Assembly: GCA_902651635.1 (NCBI GenBank)
Contig: CACRSC010000083.1
Coordinates: forward strand, 100,164 to 157,747
Direction: 5' to 3'
Length of the DNA: 57,584 bases
Source of the DNA: Mastigamoeba balamuthi
Lineage: Eukaryota; Evosea; Mastigamoebida; Mastigamoebidae
The first letter of the stretch is position 1; each line of letters opens with the position of its first letter. This document shows, piece after piece, positions 50,291 to 57,584 of this stretch. A model generated the notes under the pieces. It made no database searches, was not told the origin of the DNA, and saw nothing but the letters and a program-made list of their open reading frames with translations. Position numbers and translations under genes: made by a program.

Positions 50291-53200
50291 ATGGCGACGA
50301 CAACCGACCTCGACAAGTTCTTGAAGCAGCCAGGAGTGTACACTCCACTCCTTCTCACGAACACGACGTTCGAGGAGGCCTGGCGCTGGACCCGTACCGT
50401 TCAGGATTCGGCGACCATGGGCTTCGCAAAACTCGATCTGGACACGTTCGACGCGACGAACCTGATCCCGATCAGCGTCCAGCAGGCGCTCATCTACAAA
50501 GCCAAGGCAGCTGAGCGCAAAAAGACAGGGAAGACCACAGACGTCTCGATCCCCAAGAAGTTTGTCGACCTCAAGGACTTCGTTTTCGCCACCACGAGGC
50601 CACCCGACGTTTATGCATCGCGGCAGCTCTTCGACAAGATCGTCACGTACAAGGACCCGGGCCACAAGCCCGAGTACTTCATCGAAGTCACGAAGCTCCG
50701 CGAAAGGTTTGATGAACTCGCGAAGTTGTTCTTCCCCAACACCGCAGATGACGAACTCTGCGAGGTGTGGGCAGAACGTCTCTCAGGGCTTATCAAGCGT
50801 CGTCTCGAGGGTTCGTTCGTCTCTGGCAGAATTCCTTCGATCAAAATCGACAAACTCATGGACCGCACGTCCGACATCGCGATTCACATCGACGAGACCA
50901 TCGCGGAAGGCATTCTCGACGATCTGGGACACTCCAGCGACAGGTTCGACAAGAAAAAGTTCGTCACGAAGGCAACGACTATGGGCATTCGGGACAGCGG
51001 GAGCAGCGACAAGTTCAAGAAGCCGCAGGAGCAGATCAAGCAGTCACGCTGGGGCGAGTTCAAGATCGTCGAGGGCAAGGTCCAGACATTCCTGACGTTC
51101 GAGGACCGTGAGCGCTGCCGCAAGGACAAGCTCTGCTTCGTCTGCCGGTCACCGAACCACAACAAGGAGGACTGCCCCAACGTCAAGGGCAAGGCCCCAA
51201 CGGCGTCCTCGACAACGTCGCCATATGCCCCCGCACGGGCAGGAGTATCAGGATCAGCATCTGCTGCACCGGCAGCACAGCAGCGCCAACTTCGTCAGCG
51301 CAGCGAGATCCCTCAACCGTCCCGTTACTCGCCGAGCTCCAAAACGCAGCAAGTGGAGGTCAAGCCCAGCAACGACCCAGCAAACCCCCTCGAGCAGATT
51401 CGGGAGTCAGACATGGTCGAGTTCTTGCGCAAGAAGGGCTACAAGGTCAACTACGCCAACATTGCAGTCGACCACATCGCAAGCCCCACCGTTGTGCAGA
51501 ACCAGGCCAAGGACGACACTGAAAACCCGTTTGGGGACGTTCCGACGTTCGACAACGTCGCAATGATCGACCTGTCGTTGTTCGAGAAGATCTACGAGCC
51601 GTCCGAGGCCACGTGTGGACGTCGCATAATCCTCCAGCCCATCGTCTCGACAGGCTCGCATGCAGGCCAGAACGTCAACGCGCAGCTCGACAGCGGGGCA
51701 GACCGCATGATGATCAACGTCAAGTACGTCAAGAAGCTCCAGTGGGACGACCACGTGCGTGCTCTACCGAAGCAGGTCGTCATGTACGGCGATAACGGAC
51801 GCATGGAAATCATCAGACACATTGTCATCATCGACGTTCAGTTGATTCCCGATGCACCGAGCCAGCAGGCGATCATGTTCGTCACCCACAACACACCGAA
51901 CGGGGAGTACTTCCTACTTGGACTCTGTGACGTGCAGCACTTCATCTGCAAGTTCGAGAACCCGCCGATTTTCGAGTACAACCACGCATGGAACAAGCTC
52001 GTCAAGGAACAAGAGGATCCCATCGAGCTCCCGGTTCCTACTCTGGCTCCGACGTTCCAGGAGGGCCAACTGCCTCCAGTCAACATCGGCCCTCTCATCT
52101 CCGACAACCCCGTGTATCTGCAGCGGACGCAGGAGCTACTGCTCAGCAGGGCAGCAGTGTTTCGTCCCCTGGACGCCATGCCGGTCGACTACCCAAAGAA
52201 ATTCCACATCGAGCTCAAGCCTGGAGCCATTGTTCGTGGACGCGAGGTACCGCACCTCAGCAAGGAGGACATTGACTTCATCAGTGGCGAAACTCGTAAC
52301 TGGGACAGGGTAGGTGTCTTCCTGCCAATCACGTCGTTCGAGGAAGCCCCGATCGCACCCCCACCCCCTGCTATGCCCGTCGTCGTCATTCGCAATGAGG
52401 AGCGGAGGTGGTGTGGGAACTACATACCGCTCAACGAGTGCACGGTCAAGAAGAAGATGGGCAGCCTCAAGGTTTGGGACGTCGTTCAGCACTGCGCAGG
52501 GAACAAATGGCTGTCCAAGTGGGACATGAAGCGAGGTTACTTCCAATTCGCAGTGGACGAGGAAACGTCCTGGCTACTGATATTCTGGACGCCACTGGGG
52601 CTTCGTCGTCCGACGAGAGTGGTGTTTGGAGCATCGGGAGCTGGCGATTTCTTCCAGGAGGCCATCTCGTACCTGATCCAGCCGTTCAAGGAGTTTAAGA
52701 ACTATATCGACGACTGTATCCAGGCTACCAACGGGTTCGAGACCTGGTACGAGTCTGCCGAGAAGTTCCTTGACATGTGCATCACAAAGAACATCAAGCT
52801 CAATGCCCCCAAGTGCTTCATCGGTTACGAAGAAATGCCCGTTCTCGGTTGGCTGTCAGCCTGGGACCACGTTCGTATCGATCCCGCTCGCATCGAAGCA
52901 GTCAAAAACGCGGTATTTCCCTACACGGTGGGCATGCTGCAGAGTTTTCTCGGTGTGGTAGGTTTCGTGTCGCAGTTCGTTCGCAATTTCGCTGATCTGA
53001 CGGCGCCGTTGTGGGACCTGTTCACGTACAACAAGAAACTGATCGCCACACCTCAGAAGTCGTTCAAAGGATGGCGTGGGCTTCGTCGTTTGCAGGGTAT
53101 CACTGAGGAGCACCGCCATTGCTTCGATATGATTATTGGAGCAATTGTCAACTCGGACATCCTCGTGCAGCCCATTCCCGGCGCTGTCGTTTTCATCAAG

Positions 53201-55024
53201 CCCGATGGATGCGAGTATGGAGTCGGCGGCGGAGTCCTTCAGCGCAATCCCGAAACTGGGGTCATCTCTCCCCTGCTGTTCTACTCGCGCAAATTGACGA
53301 AACTCGAGCGCAAATACCCGATCATCGAAAAGGAGGCCATCGGAGTCATCGAGCTCACACAGAAGGCCCGACCTTACATCTTCGGCCCCCTGGTCATCGA
53401 ACCCGACCACTCGAATTTGCAGTGGATGTACACCTCGCAGAACCGTAGGGTGCAGCGTTGGTCTGTCGCACTGTCCGAATTCGAGCATTCGATCGTCTAC
53501 AAACCCGGCGAGGAAAACCCCATCGGGGACTACTTTTCCCGGTCAGTTCCCCTCGACGACGGCGAAGAGAAAGTCAATTGGTTGGTTCAGGCCAGCACGA
53601 TCATCGAGAACTGCGCATGCTACGAGCAGGACATCGCGGTTATCAAGTCCTTCGTTAATTCGACAGCTCACGAGGTCGTCAACGGGGTCATCATACTCTC
53701 TGCAGAGCCACCGAAGGACATTCTAGCCCGTATATTCGCCCTCGGTCACTCCGTACCCTACGTGGGTCATGGAGGCATCGCGCGCACGACAGCTTCAATT
53801 GAATCGGCCGTCAAGTGGCCTGGCATCGCCAACTGCATCGCAAAACTCGTTCGCGAGTGCCCGACGTGCCAGAAACTTCGAGCAATTCGTCCACATGCAG
53901 GCGAAATGGGCACTACACGTGCAGAGTCGCCGTTCGAATTCCTGTTCATGGACCACATCGGGAAGCTCACTGAGTCCAACAACAAGCACTACATCCTCAC
54001 TGTCATCGATCGATTCTCGCTATGGACCTGGCTCGTCGCCACCGAGTCCACGGATGCGGAGGAAGTCATGGATGCATTGTGGAAGTATGTCTTCAGTTCC
54101 AAGTCGTTCCCGCGGACAATTGGTACGGACGGCGCAGGTGCATTCAAGTCCGAGGAGTTTTCCTCGATGCTGAAGGGCCTCGACATCAACCATCACATCT
54201 CGGCGCCGCACCACCCACAAGGTCATGGAGTCGTCGAAGTCCGCAACAAGCAGGTCGTGGACATCGTTCGTGCAGTAGTGAAGGACGACAAGGACTGGGA
54301 CGTCAGCCTCCCTGCAATTTCCCTCACCATAAACTGCGTGGTGTCACGGTTGCTCGGAACATCACCGTTCCGCGTAATCCACAACTTCGAGCCACGTCTC
54401 CCACTCAACATCGCCGTTGGAGGACAGCAGGCCAACAAGGACATCGAGGAGTCGGACGACCAGTACGAATTCGCCCAGCGCAACGTCGTTAAAGCTGCCG
54501 AATTGTTCCCCGTCGTCCAAGAACTCCAAAAACGCATCGAGGACGAGCACCGCACAAGATACATCGCATCTGCCAAGGGCAAGACGTCGTACCAGCCCGG
54601 GGACTACGTGATCCTGTGGAGCAAGCGGGACGAGAAGCTCGACCTCGCATGGTCGGGACCGTTTGTTGTTATAGGCACTCACAGGGACTCGAACGTCATC
54701 TACGAAATCGAAAGTCTTGTCGATCACGTACGCAGCACCGCGCACGTGGACCGTCTCCACTTCTTCTACCCTGGGGACATGACCCTCGAGCAGCTCTCGA
54801 AGGAAGCTTGCAACAGGGGCGAGTTCCTCATCGAGAAAGTCTACAAGCACAGGCGCGAGAACGGAAAATTGTATTTCCGTATCAAGTACGTCGGTTTCCC
54901 TGACGTGCCAGACGACCACCCCGACGCATGGAACGTCTACGAGAACGTTCGTTGGTGTGCTCCGATCAAGGAGTACATGAACATCCACAAGATCACCAAG
55001 CCGAAACTCTTCAAACGGGGGTAG
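50291..55024 (+). CDS. Gag-Pol polyprotein with C-terminal chromodomain
   Basis: 1577 aa from the first in-frame ATG (50291). The frame is open further upstream, but only with a GTG inside the leader repeats. Order: Gag; CCHC zinc knuckle (residues 282-295, CFVCRSPNHNKEDC); aspartic protease with DSGA (Asp 467); reverse transcriptase with KWDMKRGY (Asp 745) and YIDD (805-808); RNase H (KPDGCEYGVGGGVL); integrase with an HHCC finger (HSVPYVGH, CPTC) and a catalytic core with Asp 1221, Asp 1280 and Glu 1316, exactly 35 residues between the last two (DD35E). A chromodomain spans about 1511-1565 (EKVYKHR, YFRIKYVGF). Gag and Pol are in one frame with no stop or frameshift. All catalytic motifs are intact, so activity is possible. 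Confidence 0.92.
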   Translation: MATTTDLDKFLKQPGVYTPLLLTNTTFEEAWRWTRTVQDSATMGFAKLDLDTFDATNLIPISVQQALIYKAKAAERKKTGKTTDVSIPKKFVDLKDFVFATTRPPDVYASRQLFDKIVTYKDPGHKPEYFIEVTKLRERFDELAKLFFPNTADDELCEVWAERLSGLIKRRLEGSFVSGRIPSIKIDKLMDRTSDIAIHIDETIAEGILDDLGHSSDRFDKKKFVTKATTMGIRDSGSSDKFKKPQEQIKQSRWGEFKIVEGKVQTFLTFEDRERCRKDKLCFVCRSPNHNKEDCPNVKGKAPTASSTTSPYAPARAGVSGSASAAPAAQQRQLRQRSEIPQPSRYSPSSKTQQVEVKPSNDPANPLEQIRESDMVEFLRKKGYKVNYANIAVDHIASPTVVQNQAKDDTENPFGDVPTFDNVAMIDLSLFEKIYEPSEATCGRRIILQPIVSTGSHAGQNVNAQLDSGADRMMINVKYVKKLQWDDHVRALPKQVVMYGDNGRMEIIRHIVIIDVQLIPDAPSQQAIMFVTHNTPNGEYFLLGLCDVQHFICKFENPPIFEYNHAWNKLVKEQEDPIELPVPTLAPTFQEGQLPPVNIGPLISDNPVYLQRTQELLLSRAAVFRPLDAMPVDYPKKFHIELKPGAIVRGREVPHLSKEDIDFISGETRNWDRVGVFLPITSFEEAPIAPPPPAMPVVVIRNEERRWCGNYIPLNECTVKKKMGSLKVWDVVQHCAGNKWLSKWDMKRGYFQFAVDEETSWLLIFWTPLGLRRPTRVVFGASGAGDFFQEAISYLIQPFKEFKNYIDDCIQATNGFETWYESAEKFLDMCITKNIKLNAPKCFIGYEEMPVLGWLSAWDHVRIDPARIEAVKNAVFPYTVGMLQSFLGVVGFVSQFVRNFADLTAPLWDLFTYNKKLIATPQKSFKGWRGLRRLQGITEEHRHCFDMIIGAIVNSDILVQPIPGAVVFIKPDGCEYGVGGGVLQRNPETGVISPLLFYSRKLTKLERKYPIIEKEAIGVIELTQKARPYIFGPLVIEPDHSNLQWMYTSQNRRVQRWSVALSEFEHSIVYKPGEENPIGDYFSRSVPLDDGEEKVNWLVQASTIIENCACYEQDIAVIKSFVNSTAHEVVNGVIILSAEPPKDILARIFALGHSVPYVGHGGIARTTASIESAVKWPGIANCIAKLVRECPTCQKLRAIRPHAGEMGTTRAESPFEFLFMDHIGKLTESNNKHYILTVIDRFSLWTWLVATESTDAEEVMDALWKYVFSSKSFPRTIGTDGAGAFKSEEFSSMLKGLDINHHISAPHHPQGHGVVEVRNKQVVDIVRAVVKDDKDWDVSLPAISLTINCVVSRLLGTSPFRVIHNFEPRLPLNIAVGGQQANKDIEESDDQYEFAQRNVVKAAELFPVVQELQKRIEDEHRTRYIASAKGKTSYQPGDYVILWSKRDEKLDLAWSGPFVVIGTHRDSNVIYEIESLVDHVRSTAHVDRLHFFYPGDMTLEQLSKEACNRGEFLIEKVYKHRRENGKLYFRIKYVGFPDVPDDHPDAWNVYENVRWCAPIKEYMNIHKITKPKLFKRG

Positions 55025-55125
55025 GCGAAATTCGTCGTTACGATTTCGGAGAGGTCCTTCCCCGACACTGAGTGACAGCAGCCCAGCTGCTTACACACAA
55101 CATCTCCTACAGTTCTTCCTTTCAT

Positions 55126-55137
55126 GGAGAGGGGGAA
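55126..55137 (+). other. polypurine tract
   Basis: GGAGAGGGGGAA directly before the TG of the 3' LTR, where plus-strand priming occurs in LTR elements. Confidence 0.85.
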
Positions 55138-55233
55138 TGTAGTGATCTTCTCACCCCAATTCTCACCTCAACGTCACCAACACCCGATATCAAAACAGAG
55201 CTCTCTTTCCCTTCGTTCAGTCACACCCTCACA
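55138..55233 (+). repeat. 3' LTR, 96 bp
   Basis: Identical to 49644-49739 over all 96 bases. Confidence 0.9.
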
Positions 55234-55237
55234 CTCC
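55234..55237. other. 4-bp target-site duplication, right
   Basis: CTCC, the copy of 49640-49643. Confidence 0.8.
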
Positions 55238-55396
55238 TGGGAAACGGAAAGGCTCAACTTCACTGTGTTTGCACGGAATGGAAAGGGAAGCATATGTCAG
55301 GCCATGTTCACTGCAGAGAGAAGCTGTGAAGACCAGGCTCTTACCCTTGGTGGTCTGTGGATTGGCGTTGGATTTCTTGTTGTTCTCTGGTGGTAG
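55238..55396 (+). pseudogene. displaced 3' end of the FG-GAP gene
   Basis: Removing the element and one CTCC joins the upstream frame to this one without a shift. The segment encodes the end of an ectodomain (NFTVFARNGKG, two cysteines) and a membrane helix (LGGLWIGVGFLVVLWW) directly followed by TAG. The intact protein would have been a type I membrane protein with almost no cytoplasmic tail, unless further splicing occurred. Confidence 0.85.
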
Positions 55397-56884
55397 CTTC
55401 AGATGCAATTTGACATCTGCAATCATACAGACATACCCTCTTTGCTGTGATCCCTCATGAACAGGAAATTCAAAAACAATGGATACAACTCTTATCCGTA
55501 ATTCTACATAACTTATCATATAACGAAATTAGTCCTGACCCCCAGGATCAAACCTTACCGAGTGAAAGTGGTGATAATTCATTTTGTCCTTTCTCGATAC
55601 AAATTTAGTGAAAAGTACAACAAAGGTCAGAGTACAATTTCACTAAGGTGTGAATTGACAGTTGGAAGTTGGTAAATTAACTTAAGAAGAAAGAAGATCA
55701 CGAAGAAGAGAGTCTCTAGGAGTATTTGGGGGTCGTTTCTGATTTCCCTGCTTTTCTTGGTTGTCTCCAACTCTTCACTCTTACTCTTTTCGATCTGTGT
55801 TGTATTCAGTGACTACTATTGTGTATAGGAAAGTCATTTTCTTGTTATGATATTTTTTATCTTTTTTCGTTTGTTTTCATTTTTGCTTTTGCTTCTCGAA
55901 TTCAGTATTATGTATTCTCTTTATTGTTATCTTTCTTTTTTGAAATTATGATTAAAGTGTATACTTTTATGATTTCTCTTAATTAAGTTCACATTCATTG
56001 AATCATCTTTGTTGTAATTCCTCTTCGAAGGTTCTTTTAGCTTGAATGACTACAGGGTCTGCACTACTAATAATGTTCTATGTTGTCAATTTATGGCTTT
56101 TTTCTTATACTTTGCACATTCTTTTGATAACAAGTCATTTTTCTGTATGTTTCCAATATTGTATTTTCGAAGCCAACAAGACACTTGCTTCTTCTCTACA
56201 TCTCTTACTCTGCCTTACCGTCATCCTGCAGGACATGGCAGCTTCTTCTGCCCTTTCATTACACTCTCTACCTACAGTGTTGCTGTTTCTGCTGGGACAG
56301 TTCAGCTATGGTTCTAAAAAATCCCTTTCCTTGTGTAAAGTCTGACTTCAGATCATTCATGATGATGGCAACCATAGCGACTGACTTGAGGTTAACTTGG
56401 TGCAGTAGCAGCATTCATGTTTAGATGTGTTCATTTCTTAGTAGAGAGAGAAATGTGAGAAAGGAATAAATTCTGTAGAGGAGCACACCTCTCCCAGGCC
56501 CTTTACAGCATGTTGAATGTCCATGTGACTTCATGGAAAATCTGTGGCAATGAAAACCCCCGAACTTCCCCAAACTTGTATGGAAATTCTCAATCCCAGA
56601 GATTGTGGTTGGCCCAATCTTCCTTATTTCACAGTATCATCACCCTTTTTGATGACTCATTGAAAGGGCACGGGGCCGTGTGCCTCGCGCCGGAGGCGGT
56701 TGTTCAGTTTCTTTTTTCGCCGAGCTCGGTGACAAATACCTAAATCCAGATATTTCTGCTAGATACGCCAGTGCCAATTTCGGATCGAGACGCAATCTCT
56801 CCACAGGCTAGAATCTAACAACGGTCTAAAACCGTAAACCGCGCCGGCCCAGAGGAGGGGGATCCGCTCTGCTGCTGTGGGTCC
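55397..56884. other. AT-rich intergenic island, about 1.5 kb
   Basis: Composition is far more AT-rich than the rest of the window from about 55400 to 56640, with T-rich tracts at 55840-55960. Three overlapping short plus frames (56042-56424) are hydrophobic but support no gene. No RNA gene or inverted repeat noticed. GC content rises again at about 56670. Confidence 0.6.
56749..56757 (-). promoter_or_regulatory. candidate AAATATC promoter element
   Basis: GATATTTCT (reverse complement AGAAATATC), about 129-136 nt before the MORN gene ATG. Confidence 0.4.
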
Positions 56885-57584
56885 ATGGCGTCGACGTCTG
56901 AAGCGACGACCTACGAGGGCGACAAGAACGAGTCGGGGCTGCCCCACGGCCGCGGGCGCTGCCGGTGGGCCGACCCCTCGGACGCGGCCCAGTGCGACGA
57001 GTACGAGGGCGAGTGGGCCAACGGGCGCAAGGAGGGCCGCGGGCGCTACACGTGGGCCTGCGGCGACAGGTACGACGGCGAGTGGCGCGCCAACGAGCGG
57101 CACGGCAGCGGCGAGCAGTGGTTCGCGGCCAGCGGCAACAGGTACGTCGGCGAGTGGGCGCACGACGTCAAGTGCGGCCTCGGGACGCTGTCGCTGGCCT
57201 CGGGCGACGTCTACGAGGGCCCCTGGTGAGAATCTCCGCGGGGATATCGCCGCGGGTTGCCTGCGTTGCGTCACCAGAATTAACGTGCCCTTGCGGGCGA
57301 CGCAGGAGCAACGACCTCAAGGACGGCAAGGACGGGGAGTACCGCTGGGCCAACGGCGACGTCTACAAGGGCGAGTGGTCCAAGGACAAGAGGTGCGGCC
57401 ACGGCGAGCTCAAGCTCGCCTCGGGCGACAAGTACAAGGGCGACTGGCTCGACAACATGAAGCACGGGCACGGTACGCGCCCTCAGCAGGCAGGATTTTC
57501 CCCCCCCCCCGCTGACGCAGACGCAGGCAAGTACAAGTGGGCCGACGGCGACAAGTACGAGGGCGAGTGGTTCGAGGACAAGAA
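56885..57584 (+). CDS. MORN-repeat protein, 3' end outside the window
   Basis: Exons 56885-57225, 57306-57472 and 57527 onward; the phases agree (2, then 1). Repeats follow the MORN pattern YxGEWxxGxxxGxGxxxxxxGxxY: DEYEGEWANGRKEGRGRY, DRYDGEWRANERHGSG, NRYVGEWAHDVKCGLG, DVYKGEWSKDKRCGHG, DKYKGDWLDNMKHGHG and DKYEGEWFEDK. MORN arrays commonly mediate membrane or scaffold contacts; what follows them (for example a kinase or SET domain) is not visible. Acceptor of intron 2 follows a run of ten C. Confidence 0.88.

Larger units (their letters stand above)
49640..55237 (+). mobile_element. chromovirus (Ty3/gypsy LTR retrotransposon with chromodomain), apparently complete
   Basis: Two identical 96-bp LTRs (49644-49739, 55138-55233) begin TG and end CA and are flanked by a 4-bp duplication CTCC. 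A purine tract lies immediately before the 3' LTR. One long Gag-Pol frame ends in a chromodomain, the hallmark of the chromovirus branch. LTR identity implies recent insertion. The primer binding site is not evident: the bases after the 5' LTR do not start with TGG. Confidence 0.9.

Noticed and set aside
49644-55233. 96-bp direct repeats as an unusually long target-site duplication
   Set aside because: The repeats begin TG, end CA, follow a polypurine tract on the right side and are themselves flanked by CTCC, so they are LTRs.
56042-56424. short hydrophobic plus frames as a membrane protein gene
   Set aside because: Three overlapping frames in AT-rich DNA, no homology, no splice support and no codon bias like neighbouring genes.
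1-57584. CRISPR array, rRNA or tRNA genes, bacterial operons
   Set aside because: No regularly spaced repeats, no rRNA-like sequence and no cloverleaf that I could support; gene structure is eukaryotic with spliceosomal introns.

Overview
The window looks like a compact, GC-rich nuclear genome of a free-living protist, most plausibly an amoebozoan. The basis is short spliceosomal introns (about 20-400 nt), close gene spacing, and gene content: TKL-type kinase, Rho-like GTPase, TBC RabGAP, F-box, RING and UBR proteins, cysteine-rich DUF4215-type receptors, integrin-alpha-like FG-GAP proteins, a kexin-type protease and a chromodomain Ty3/gypsy element. The taxon is inference; an archamoeba such as Mastigamoeba would fit, but nothing here proves it. 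All exon models were joined by hand from reading frames and splice signals.

Layout. 1-4194: partial TKL kinase (-) and TBC protein (+). 4590-6360: small cysteine-rich membrane protein (+). 7084-9654: Nab2-like CCCH protein (+). 9770-12250: F-box/LRR gene (-) flanked by two decayed copies. 12555-16097: 11-exon cysteine-rich receptor (-). 16484-18712: RING/coiled-coil/pseudokinase (-), divergent from a small CK1/VRK-like kinase at 18826-19956 (+). 20072-25104: a transmembrane protein with 14 FG-GAP repeats outside and a PARP-type ADP-ribosyltransferase domain inside (-). 25346-27346: kexin-like protease interrupted by an assembly gap (-). 27620-30803: Rho-like GTPase fused to an EVH1-like region and a coiled coil (+). 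32461-35058: protein with four internal repeats (+). 35638-39021: second 11-exon cysteine-rich receptor (+), inverted paralogue of the first. 39151-42111: ankyrin-like/ARM/UBR-box protein (-). 42397-45831: secreted or GPI-anchored protein across a suspicious gap (+). 46203-55396: FG-GAP membrane protein gene split by an apparently intact chromovirus with 96-bp LTRs. 56885-end: MORN-repeat protein (+, partial).

Together the genes suggest surface sensing (two DUF4215 receptors, two FG-GAP proteins, secretory processing by kexin) and intracellular signalling (kinases, GTPase, RabGAP, ADP-ribosylation, ubiquitin adaptors). No operon logic applies.

Most noteworthy: the FG-GAP/PARP receptor; the insertion into its 14-repeat relative, with a 4-bp target duplication and the lost membrane anchor readable downstream; a roughly 450-bp near-identical tract, probably gene conversion, between two inverted receptor genes 21 kb apart; GC-AG introns that reuse the donor GCACGC; and an AAATATC element recurring about 70-150 nt upstream of start codons.
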